Assembly (NCBI GenBank): GCA_905221605.1
Contig: CAJNDS010002360.1
Coordinates: 120,001 to 184,000, forward strand
Origin: Symbiodinium natans
Lineage: Eukaryota; Sar; Dinophyceae; Suessiales; Symbiodiniaceae
Direction: 5' to 3'
DNA: 64,000 nucleotides
Shown here: one piece after another, positions 49,658-60,600 of the stretch
How positions within the stretch are numbered: the stretch's first letter is position 1
How the letters are laid out: every line of letters starts with the position of its first letter
Notes under the pieces: model-generated
What the model saw: only the letters and a program-made list of their open reading frames with translations
The model's database searches: none
Told to the model about the DNA's origin: nothing
Program-made: the position numbers and the translations under genes

Positions 49658-49700
49658 TGTATGTATGTATGTATGTACGTATGTATGTGTATATACATAT
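49530..49700. repeat. Poly-G plus TATA and TATG microsatellites (right)
   Basis: GTGTGGATC, about 15 G, TGAGCA, TATATA runs and then TATG tetramers: the mirror image of the 47.2-47.5 kb module. Confidence 0.85.
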
Positions 49701-50364
49701 ATATACACTGACAGAATAAGGATCCTACATACCTTCTCCGAAGCCCTCGGGCGGCGGGCCTCCGCTGCACTGCCTCGGAGTCCGCTCAGCTCTTCGCGGA
49801 GCGTCCCCAAAGCCTTGAGGAAGGCATCGGTTGGGGATCTTTTGGTTTTGTTTTTAAGCTTAGGGTTTAAGTTTACACTAGAGCTTTGGAATTTGGCAGT
49901 CGAGGATCTCACCTTTCAAACAGTCTGATCCATCCACCGCAAAGACCCCCCGTATCGGAGTCCTGGGACGCTAATTTCATCACAATTGTTCACATGCCGA
50001 AGCCTGGTCAAGTTGCTCCTCTGCAGCACTTCGGCCCACCTTGCCGGCAAAATGGGTGGAGAGTTCACGTTTCAACATGAGGCAAGCTACCGTGTCAAGT
50101 GTCCGGACGCATGGCATGGCAAGCTGAACCGGTGTCATGGCCGAATCCGCTGGCTGTCATCTGGCCCCAAGCTTGTCCCATCTCTACCCTACAAAACGAC
50201 GACAAGTAAGAATCCAATAACCAACTAACCTCGGTCTTAGTGTCATGGTTTTTGTTCTGACGCCTGCAAAGTGGCTGAGTCGTAGTCTTGGCATGCACTG
50301 CGCCAAATTGTGGACACAAACGTTATGCCCAGCGACTTCATGAAGGACACCTGCTACAACTTGC

Positions 50365-50590
50365 TATCGCCCTGCTCCATGATCTGTGACATCGGGGTCA
50401 AGGCCGACAAGCTAGCAGACATGGCTTCCGTTTCCTCCCCATCCACAGCACTTTCCGCCGCCTCCCCTCACGGCTCGTGACCATGTCCTCACCTCCACAC
50501 CCTCTCGGCGGCTCGGTGGCAGCGCCGCATCCGCAACCCCTTGCTGCCACGCCCCTTGAGCCGCAGTCTCCTCCGCTGCCTCCACTGCCT
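50365..50590 (-). CDS. Candidate acidic C-terminal exons
   Basis: Minus strand from about 50587 to 50493 reads VEAVEAAEETAAQGAWQQG and ends GVE before GTGAGG. From 50461 it continues EAAESAVDGEETEAMSA to a TAG near 50354. The two are in phase if the 31 bases 50462-50492 (GTGAGG...GGGGAG) are removed, which is unusually short for an intron. The plus strand also gives a plausible frame over part of this region, so the call is weak. No family recognised. Confidence 0.28.
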
Positions 50591-50759
50591 CGACCTCAAG
50601 ACCTCCGCAAAGGCGATGCTGACTGCACCTTTGCCGCTGTAGTCGTTAACGAGCCTCACATAAAGTGTTTCAGTTTGTTTCAACGGCTTTCCAGCCCGTG
50701 TTCGCATACGGAGGTACGTTTTGGACAGGAAAAGCATTGAAGCCCTGCGCATGTTCGGT

Positions 50760-51320
50760 CGCAGAAACATCGGTGCCTGAATGACTGAAGCAGCCTGTGT
50801 TCATCGTGGATTGAACTGGAGCATAATTCTGGCACCAAGCCATCACCGGCCAGGCAATTCTTGCGCGAACTGATTGTCTTGTTTGGCGTTTTGGGGCGCG
50901 GGTGGCCTCGGTTGATTGTGCTTTACGTTTCCTCTCCGCAAGTCACAGCCATCCTACGGCAGAACATGTCTCTCCCGGTGTCTAATTTGCATCCAATTCG
51001 GGACAATGCGCTCCCTTCACAAGCGGTGGCGCTCACTCTCTGCCAGTCGCTAGTCTGGCTCGGCGTCAGGTGCATCTGCCCTCTGAGCGGGTCAGGAGCT
51101 TGAACAAAACTTTCTCTGCGTGGTGCACCGTTCAACGTCCTGCCATGCTGCTGCCTCCAGCTTGCTTTGCGCTTTGCGTCCTGTGGAGAGGGACTGGAGA
51201 GGGTTTTGCTGCAGCGAGCACGCAGCCAGGTGCACACTGACCTTGGGAGTCTGTCTGGTCAGGCCTTCCTGCTTGTCCCATGCGGCGGCTAAGCTTTCAG
51301 TCCAGCCACGTGTAATGCAA
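50760..51320. other. No confirmed gene
   Basis: Overlapping short ORFs on both strands, none with a motif. Confidence 0.35.
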
Positions 51321-51324
51321 ATTA

Positions 51325-51690
51325 CATCAAATCCGCCGAGGCCTCGGGCCGAAGGTGTATAGGTTGTCAGAACAGGCACCCCCCTCCAAATCCTCCCCCC
51401 ATAGCCAAAGCCAATTTTCGGACCCCTTTTTTTGCCTGAAATGGGTACCCCCCTAGGAAACCGGGGTCCGCAAGCGGACGGTTCGCCAGGACCAGAGGCA
51501 GTCCCAGCAGGGCCCCCCCCCTTTTCCCCCCCCGCCTCTCCCCCCTACTTCCAGCTATGGAAGCGCAGCCAGCGCCGAGTCCGAGGTTATGTGCACTGGC
51601 CTGGACACCTATGCGGATGCCGCGAACATGCGCCGGGCGCTGCGCTGGGCCAGGCCGAGGCGGGTCGCGTAGCATTAAAATTACGAGCTC
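51325..51690. repeat. Dispersed repeat modules
   Basis: 51328-51375 (CCGAGGCCTCGGGCCGAAGG) matches 25968-26010. 51649-51682 (CCAGGCCGAGGC...GCGTAGCATTAAAATTA) matches 2418-2450. Several C-runs lie between. Confidence 0.6.
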
Positions 51691-52713
51691 ATCTCAGCAA
51701 TCCAAGCCGATCCAATGACCCATATTGGCTCACATCAGTATCCACTGCCACATTTCGCAATTATGAGTCTTGGAACTGGTCACATTAACAGTAGCATCAC
51801 GGCTTAAGCTGAGTCTGGTGCCAAAATGGCACAGGCCGTGCGCCTAATGCCCCCCCCGAGCCCTATAACCACGTGCTGCCTGGCGCGCCACGTCACGGGC
51901 CAGCGCCTCTGCCTCGTGGCATAGCGCGAGGTGTCCAGGTTGCCTAGCTAAACCGCAAGTTATGTGCCCCAATTTAGGGCTGCAGGAAAATTAGAGCTGT
52001 GTCCGGGAAGACGCAAGCTTCTGTCTGGAAAGTCTCACAGAGCAATCGCTACGGCCAGATAAGGATGAATTGCTGAAGGTGGTCCATGTCAGCTGTCCGC
52101 GGCTCACTCTTGCTCGTGGCAACATCAGCAGACTAAGCACACTTCAGGTCCGTGTGTGGCACCTTCTGCTCTGCGAGCTGTATGCTGCTTCGGGCCTCGT
52201 CTGCATGGAATCTGGCGGCTAGCGTTGGTTCTGGCAATGACGACAAGACTACATGACCCCGCCCCAACAATCACGAGCAAAGTGGATCGCAGCGCAAGGT
52301 TAGAGGTCGGAATGTTTGTGAAAGTAGACATGTGACATGTTGATTCATGTTGATGATGGGGAACTTGCATCCGCACCAAGACGATGCGGGGGCGCCCCTG
52401 CCTCCGCCGTGAACTCCCGGCTGCTGGCATCCAGGGATGCCTGGAAGGCTGAAGATACGAAGATTCGAAGCTTGAAAATACTAAGGCGCCTGAATCAGTG
52501 ATGGCCGCTCCCCGAATGCAATCATAGGTTGAACAATGTTCCACCGAATGTTCCACATGGCACCGCTTCGGGACGCTCGGAGGGCCATCGGCCTCGATGC
52601 AGCGGTGCTGGGCCACGTGGCTTTGCGCCTGGGTGTACCGGAAAGGAGAGCTCGGCGCCAAAGTGAGAGGAAGTCGATTGAATACGGTGAACCGAACTGA
52701 GAAGGAGCGTCGC

Positions 52714-52873
52714 TCACACCGGGGACAGAGCGACCTCTTCCTGCCTCTGTAACTCCCGCCGCGCTCTTTCGAGCAAGGCCTGCACATCCAAGCTGTCCCT
52801 CCTAGGCTGCGTCTGCCAAGGCCCTTTACTTTCGAACAGTCGCGGGGCCTTTTCAAGCCCTCCCAAAGAATCT
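52714..52873 (-). CDS. Candidate C-terminal exon, unknown protein
   Basis: After acceptor CTTTGCAG a minus-strand frame runs 53 codons to a TGA. It ends in a charged helix (LDVQALLERARRELQRQEEV). Composition favours this frame over the longer overlapping one (52125-52892). It lies downstream of the RING gene on the same strand, but its phase does not match that gene's last exon, so it is probably separate. Confidence 0.35.
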
Positions 52874-53166
52874 CTGCAAAGCTCAAATGCAAAACTTCCA
52901 GTCAATTTCACTCGACAAAGGCCGACGTGTTCAACGATGTACCAGCGTCTGTGGCTGGTCCCAGCTTTGTACAGAGGATTGTGCAACATGCCCCTTCTGG
53001 AAATCAGCCAATCTCTGCAGATTGAGTTGCATGGCATGGCTGACATGTCCGGGGAACTATGACATGCTAGGGGCTGGTGTGTTTACAGTATGGCTGAATA
53101 GTTGAAGGGCCTCGCCGTTTGCGGCAATACGCCATTTGTCGAATTGTTCGTGGGCCTTTGCGAGAT

Positions 53167-53977
53167 TCATCCTCTCACACAAGCCACCACGCGCGCACCT
53201 TCATGACGGCAAACTGGGCAGATTTGTTGGCCTGAGGCTGCCCATAGGTTTACCTTGGCTCACCAAACTGTGAGGGCACTGCACATTTGAGAATTATTTG
53301 CCAACTATTTTTAGCCCCTGCTGCCTGGCATTTCCATCAACCTGCCACAAGCCCAGAAACGCTGTGCATGGCTGCTTCCAAGATACACAGTCATAGCACA
53401 AGCATGCGTGACCACAATCTAGTGCAGCCACGCGATTGGCTCCATTCCCGAATGCTTCATGGCAAAGTACACACATGTCAGACAGGTAGATGTCGAACAT
53501 GTCTCGGTCCTCACCCACGCCGGAGCTCGCGGTCTTCCGAAGCTGGCCAAGCTTCCGCCCGGCATATTCGCCCAGCTGCGCCCCAAAGATCATCTGCACC
53601 GTGCCTCCGATCCACCCTTGTCCAACAAGTGGCACCCGCTGCAGGGCAGAGCCAATGGCCCCTGCAACTCCACGGCACGGTGGAGACTGGGCGACGAGCC
53701 AGGCTGCTGTGATGACGACGCCTTGCGTCACTAGTGAAGCGACCGATCCCCCTTGTTGCTGTGCAGCCTGGCGCTCAGGCGCAAAGAACGAGTTCATGGC
53801 GCCAGAGAAGAAGGCAAGCAAGAAGTTAGATCCCACTCCTGGTGCATCAGGCGCTGACGCTCCAGCAGAAGGCTCCACAATGGGCACTTCTGAGGCCTCA
53901 TTGAGGCTCAGTTCCGGAACGCCCTCTGGAACGGCCTCTCCGACTGGCGGCGCGATGAGCTCAGGGGCCAAGGGCAA
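53167..53977 (-). CDS. RING-finger protein, 3' exons
   Basis: Exon 53389 to about 53977 encodes an Ala/Pro/Glu-rich start, hydrophobic helices (SNFLLAFFSGAMNSFF; SLVTQGVVITAAWLV), and then a RING beginning CVLCHEAF and running to CGHACLCYDC. The donor is TGTATC read as GT after the first base of the last Cys codon. Joining acceptor CCTCAG at 53232 restores that Cys and gives QQICPVCRHE, which supplies the final Cys pair. The frame ends at a TGA (53167-53169). The result is a C3HC4-type RING at the C terminus, as in E3 ubiquitin ligases; substrate unknown. The upstream exon border near 53977 is not a start codon, so 5' exons are missing. Confidence 0.72.
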
Positions 53978-53984
53978 GTACCTT

Positions 53985-55645
53985 TGTCAGCTTAAGCCAC
54001 GAAGAGGCTAGCAACAGTATTCCAAGCTATCACCTTCACTGAGCTTTCAATCCAAATAATCCAAGCATCGTCCGCTCTGGAGGACAGCGAGTGAGGAGGG
54101 CCGAGGTGCTGCGTGCAAACTCCTGATACGATCTCGGAGTCATACATAAGACTGGACATGTATGTTTACCGAGTGTTCTCGCCCTGTAGAAGGTGAGGCA
54201 CCTCCTACTATACTCGGTAGTCTTCTATTCTGTTCAACCTTGCAGGTAACGGAGCATACTCGCCTGGGCTAGCGCGCTACCAGGACTCCAGAGTCGTGCA
54301 GGCAGCGACATGGCCACAGCGCCCTCCACTCACTGACGAAAGCCGACGCTTGCGGCCAAGAGTTACAGGTTTCCTTGCCGGCTGGGAGCTTCTTGTGGTT
54401 GTGTTCGTGTGTTCGTGCATGGCTTGGGGTGGTCATCCCAACGCAATTCGCCCTGGGTGCACGACTGGCCTCCCCCACCTCTTGCAGTGACTTCTTCGCC
54501 TCGTGGCTCATGTGGCTGTGCCATGTGGCTTAGCTCCACTACCATCGTGAACAACGTTCATTCTATTCTAATCAGTTCTGAAAAATTCTGAAAGTTTCGG
54601 AATCTGGCCTTGGAGACCCGAAACCTGAAGCTCCGACTGGGCGCCTGGCCTTCTCTGATTCGTCGGCAGCTGGGCTGCGGCGGCAGCCAGTGTGCTGCAA
54701 GGAAGGCTTGGATGTTGCGTGAAGTATGAGATAAGAGGTCCAGAGTGATCACAGCCATGACACTCCAATGGAAAGAGGTTATGCATGTGGAGATCTACCG
54801 CGACTGCACAGCGCAAGCCGGAAGCAGATGAGGGCACCAGAAGGTTCGTGAAAGTTGCACGGGCGTCTCTACTCGGGTTGCACGACCTTGTGTACTGTAT
54901 GTTACATGCCCCTTCCCTTCTTGAGACATCTGGGAAGGCAAGTTCCTTTTGCTAGAACTCGTGAACGAATTTCAAACGAAGCTTGAACCCAATGCCCTAA
55001 ACCACCAAGCAACGCGCAGGCCTCACCGCCCGTGGTGCCAGGCTGTCGAATCGACAGCAGCCGCCTTCGCATCTCGCCTGCCTCGGAAGGCCCCCGTGCA
55101 ATCTTTCTCTTGTGGCCCGAACGAAGTAAAGCCATATCCCAATGTGACACCATGAGACCATGCAGGTACGGAAGACTGCACGGTCGACGGCACAGAGTGA
55201 AGAAAGCCGAGTCAGCAGCATCCCTTTCCAGCGCGAGGAGGCGAGGCTTCAACTGCAATTGTGGATTAGGGTCAGGGCTTGAAGCTTTTGGCGCTTGGGT
55301 TTCTTCAAGGCTTTGTGGTTGGAGGTTCGGGTTGAGGGTGGCTCGGGCCGGGTGTGCCGCCAGCACCCTAAATGAGGATTTCAGGTGTCTTATGTTAGGT
55401 TTTAGGAAACTTTAGGGTGTTGAGGGTGTAGGGATAGTTTGCGAATCCGGTGCTTTCAAGTTTTTGGAGAAGGCACACAGCACAACTGAGCTGACGATTC
55501 GGGGCTGAAAGGCTTTAGGAGTTTAGGAGCACGGTCTGACGGCTTCCCCGAATGCCTTCAGTGTCAGCAGCTCCGTGACATCGAGGCGCAGGTCCTTCGC
55601 CCAGGGAGTCAGTTTTGGAGCTCCAGGATGCATTCACTACTTTGA
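53985..55645. other. No confirmed gene
   Basis: This should contain the 5' exons of the RING gene, but none was recognised. A minus-strand frame at 54902-55366 with Pro/Gln/Leu-rich sequence is possibly coding. GTTTTAGG-type repeats occur around 55390-55440. Confidence 0.3.
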
Positions 55646-55651
55646 ACTGAC

Positions 55652-55760
55652 ATGGGGGTTTCCGAAATTAGCGGGTACCTTTATTGGGATCCCTTTAATC
55701 GGGGAATCCTACTACTCTGGCGGTCTATGTTAGGGGTCCCCTATTTTCGTAAACCCCCAT
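55652..55760. mobile_element. MITE-like element, copy 2
   Basis: 109 bases with terminal inverted repeats ATGGGGGTTTCCGAAA and its near-complement (TTTTCGTAAACCCCCAT at the right). No ORF. The right half resembles the element at 15570-15645. Confidence 0.6.
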
Positions 55761-55769
55761 ACTAAATGG

Positions 55770-57605
55770 CTGATCATGGTCCCGGTGCACTCCGTGGTGC
55801 GCTCAGTAAAGCTGCATACATTTCCACCGACGAGCCCGGACTGCTGCAGCCGCTACCGCCCTGCCACTACGGTGGCCACTGGGGTCCTTGATTTGCCCTC
55901 CAAGATTTGCGGCCTCATGATGCAGCATGAAAGAGCAACGGGCCATGTGGGCCCAGAGCTGCGTCAGAGGCACAGGGAGTTCGTTTGATGTTCGGCCAGC
56001 TTCTGTCAGCTCTACCCGGACTCGACCCTAGCTATACCAGGAGCACAGTTTATCAGGAGTGAGCAAATGAGCACGAGTGCCAGCGATGCCAACAAAGCTC
56101 GGAGGGCAGCCGGGCCAGTCTCAGGTCTCGGGTTCAATGGTTCAATCCGAGGGAAAAGAGGGGAAAAGAGAGGAAAAGGGGGCCCTGCCTTACAGTGCCC
56201 GACATGAGCCCGCGAACATTTAAGCAGACATGTTCCCGCAGCACTCGACTGTTTACATGATTCCCTCACCCAGAAAATCCTCAGGCAGCACATCATGGAA
56301 TGGAACAGCAGTTATGCACCTTTCCCCAAATGTTTCCGTGCTACACTGAGATGCCACTGCTGGCCGACATATCCAACCAGAACACGATGACATGGCCGGA
56401 GGTTTGGAGCCTCCTGCTTCAACTGTACAACCCTGAGCAGCTAAGCATCATGGGAGAAATTCAAGAATGAGCTGGGCTTCGGACGTGACTGTCCCGGGCG
56501 ATTTGTTGCTCGACCTGCCGGACACGGCCCTTTGCAGTGCCAAGTCCCAACGAGTGCTGCAGTTGAGCTTCACATTCCTTCCACCTACAGCCTTAGCAAC
56601 TGCAAGCACGTCAGAGTCTTTGCTTCGTGCGCAGGCGGTTCTGGAAAACTGCAGATGTCACATTGGACTCCGTGCTTTGCGGGTAGGTCGAACTCTCGGC
56701 TGCGTCACCGCAGGAAGGGCTCCCACAGTGCATTAGCCGTGCATCATGGCATGGTTTACAAAGACTTCCTGACAGCGCGACTGCACTGCAGCTTAAACAA
56801 TTCAGCAACATCTGCTCGATGCAGCAGAGCCGTAATGCTCCAAGTTGCTCCAAGCCTTGGCTACATTCTGTAGACGACGTAGCCTTGATCTTGTGTGTCC
56901 AGGCCTAGACTGGCAGATGCGTGATGAGAGCCCGGTAGCTTGCCAGGGTCAATCCAAACCTGGGCTCACTTCTGCATCTTCTGCTCCTGTATCTTCACCT
57001 GCCACAACAGTATTAGAGCAGCGCTCGCAGCAATGGTGCACTGGCAGCAGCTTTCATGAAGGCGACAGCCCATCTGAGTCTTTGGGTCTCGAGACCCAAC
57101 AACAGTCCAGAACGTATTCGATGCGCAATCGACGTCGGCTGACATCCGGCTGTGGAGGGGGGGGGGGGGGGCGGGGCCTTGTCTGTTGTCTGCTGCGCAA
57201 TGGCTCCGGTGGTGCCAGATGCCGTCTTCGGATCAAAAGTTGGCAGCCACTTGTTCCTTCGTCCATGTGTGCATATGTTTGTGCTTGATGTTCTAGGGCT
57301 CTCGGGATACTGGGGCTGTTCTGGCGGCATCCCCTCTCTCCCAGAAGCGCAGCTGTCCTGAACCATTCGATGGTATCTGGCCACCCCTCTTTGTACGAAA
57401 CTACCTCGGATCAAGCAGATGAAGCCCAGGCTTGGCCAGAATGGGGAAACAAGAAAAACTCGAAAAGGCAATTCTAGATCGTCATCAAAAACGAACCAGC
57501 CCAAGACCTGTTTGACAAACACCCCAAGCCCCAGCCATCGGGGGAAACCAGCCGTGCCTGAGCTGTGGGGTGGAGCACAGACGCAAAGCCTTCTAGACAG
57601 ACCCA
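55770..57605. other. Last exon(s) of the sterol gene expected here, not resolved
   Basis: The dehydrogenase gene has no stop by 57611, so its terminal exon should lie in this interval, but no clear match was found. A plus-strand stretch at 56915-57145 is protein-like (VLEQRSQQWCTGSSFHEGD) but has no motif. A poly-G run of about 14-16 occurs near 57157-57172. Confidence 0.3.
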
Positions 57606-57610
57606 GTTAC

Positions 57611-60600
57611 AGGTTGATAGCCCAAGTCGTTTTGCGCCGCGGTGATGCGGAACCACCTGTCTGCTGGTGGCATGGCTTTCTTGCGAGATCTTTAGAGGCA
57701 TATGACACAATGTGTGTCATGGCAAGCTGATTGTGTGATCACTCGCCTGTGCATGGTCAGCATACGCAAGGTAAACCACCCCAGCTTGAGCTTCTTCCCG
57801 GTGATGGCACTGATCATGTCGCAGATAGCAGCGACGATCCTGCGGCTTTGGAAGGCGTAGGGCTTGGGGACAACTTGGGGACATCATCACAGCTCAGCGC
57901 GTAGAATATGTAGAACTCACTCACACCCACTCGCAACGCAATCCCAAATGTCCTCAGCAAGAAGTAAGGGAGAGCCATCTTACCTCCGATGACCACGGTT
58001 GCACACCAAAGCAAAGAGCCTATGATGACTTAACCGACTTTGCCGGCGTCCGATAGTTGTGACAATTATGGTCTGCCCACGTCTACTCTACAGAGTCCTA
58101 CACGGCCTTTGTGAAAATATGGAACGGATGATCACATTTGCACCACTTTCCACTTCGCTGCACTTCAAGGCGCTGTACAAGGAATCGAAGCCCATGCCGG
58201 TGACTGCCTGGCGACCACCACGCTGTCAACATCTCAAATCGGCTTCATGCACAGCGGAACTGCACAGAAAATAGTTGACGAAACAAGCCGCAGTCCGGAG
58301 AAGTAGTGCCATGTCAAGCTAGCACAGGCCATTGCAAAAGCACAGTTGACAGTTGACCCATTGATGTGAGCTCTCGTCACGGCAAGTTCCACACTTGCCA
58401 CTCTTGGGGGTCAACCACTCAAGTGAACTCAGTGCTTAAGTGAGCTTAAGTGCGCTTAAGTGCGCTTGAGTGCGCTTGAGTGTGCCCAAGGCCAGCGCCA
58501 AACAAGCTCTGTCTTCTTTCATGTTTTGCCTAAAGACAGTGAGTCCCACACTACCAGCAAGGCTCATCCCACGCAGCGGCATGGCCCAGGCCCGACGAAC
58601 ATAAGTCATCACTTCACTACCTGGCTGGTCCACTTTGCTGTGAACCAGGCGTTGCCACCGCCACACTCCTTTCCCACACTGCCTCAGGGACTACCAGCCC
58701 GAACTCCCCGTGCATCGGCCTTCCCCACAGTGCGCCCCTAAGGGCTTTGGCCTTGCCACGTCTCATGATCCTTCCTTTCATGTCTTCTTGGAGCTCCAAA
58801 CCCTCCTCAGCACTGACGCACCGGGCTTCCGATGGCCTCGAGACTAGCGTGTGCACTTTTCACATGAAGTTCCGGCCGGAAAGGAAGTCAGAGCCACGGC
58901 GCCGCAAGGCAATAAGTGAAAAAGGATGTGATCAACCCTTGTCCAGTTGAGTCCATGGGTGATCGGTCTAGCTTGCCAACTCGTATGCTTTTCTGCGCAA
59001 GGCCTGGTCGAGCTCCTCCCAGAAAACGCTGTAGCCCTGCAGCGGCAGTTGAAGTGGCGGCATCATGGTCGGCACAAAGTTCGCTCACATGGCTAATGTC
59101 GGGCTCCGTGACATTTGAGCTTCGTGTCAGCCAGCTCTTCTGTTCCCACACCTATCTAAGACTTATCTAAGTGCGGCAACTCCGAGCCTCTGCATGCGGA
59201 TGGGTCGGGCCGTCTGTGCACACATAAAACTTCCCTCGGCCGTCAGTACAGGTTGAGAAAGGCCACTTAGCTCTACGGAAGCTTGAAGCTACCCATGAAG
59301 AAAGAAGACGCTCAGCCGCGATTGGCAGTCTCAGTTTGTACTGCATATACCCCGACGAAGTGGCGACCAATTGTCGCCGAGAAACCGAGATGAGGCGACT
59401 CTTTGTAGAGCTGCCTCAAAAGCTGGCCACCAAAACAGTTGGCAGTAAGGTTTAGGGTGGTCCGGCGTCGCCAAGTTTACGTAGCCGAGCTGCTTCTCGG
59501 CAATGACCAAGCCGTGGCAGTAGTTGTCCACGTGCGTGTACCTTGTCGGTCAGCTTTGCACACCACTTGCCACTTCAAAAGGATCAAATGTCCACGTGTT
59601 TGTTGATTGCAATGGATCATGTTCAGAGAGCCAAAAGAGCACACGAGAGGCTGATGAGAAGATGTTGGAGGAAGAAGATAAACATAAAGTAACCTTGATA
59701 ATAAAAAAGGATAGAGCTCTGCACACACATACACACACACACACATATATATATATATGCATTTATATTTCTATTCTTTATTTATGTATTTATTTTTTAT
59801 CTGTATATATATAAATACATATATTTATTTATGTATTTTTATTTATTTGTACTTATATTCATATCATTTCATATCCATATTGTATTTATATATTCTTCGA
59901 ACAGCGCTGGACATAAGTGGACGGCAAGAGACGCAAGAGGCGCAACTGATCACAGCAGCTGCGCCATGCTTTGCAGCATTATGATGCTGAAGACCCCAGC
60001 ACATCTCCGAGACTGAAGTATATTCAAGGCCCAGCCACCCCACGCGACTCTTGCCACTGCCGAAGACTCGCAGTTTGCCGACACCAGCGGCTTCCAAGAG
60101 GTTGGGCAAGAACAGATTGTCCCCTGATCATGGCAGAAGCAAGTGGCCAGTGCGGCAAGCAGGGGGGCATACTCACTGCACAGTACCGGGACTACGAAAA
60201 AAAACCCAGCAAAGTATGCAGCCGTCTGGTGCTCCGGCCCGACACTTGATTCTTCCACTGGGGCGCTCACGAGGCCCATAGACGGTGTGAGGTGCGACCT
60301 GAGAAGCTTCAAATCACATCGACTCCGTCAAACCGTCCAGCTTCTCAAAGCTTTGCATTGGAAAGTTCTCCAAATTGTGGTCCCTTCAAGAGGCTGTGAA
60401 CGAACATGACAACAGGAACCCAACGTAAAAGAAGGCCATGATGTTGAGAACTCACCATATCACACGTCCATCAGCAAGGAAACAAGGATTGCAAGGATGC
60501 AGCTGCGATGAAGAGGATCTCATCATCCTTGCAGGCCTGCGCGATTTGAGGCTTCAGTCACTTGAAGGGTCGGATTCGGACAAGGGCCAAGAACCTCGAC

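Noticed and set aside
52125-52892. 255-codon minus ORF with CxxC motifs
   Set aside because: Cys pairs are irregularly spaced and the overlapping frame (52714-52873) has better protein composition. It was also tested as a continuation of the RING gene, but the sequence was not convincing.
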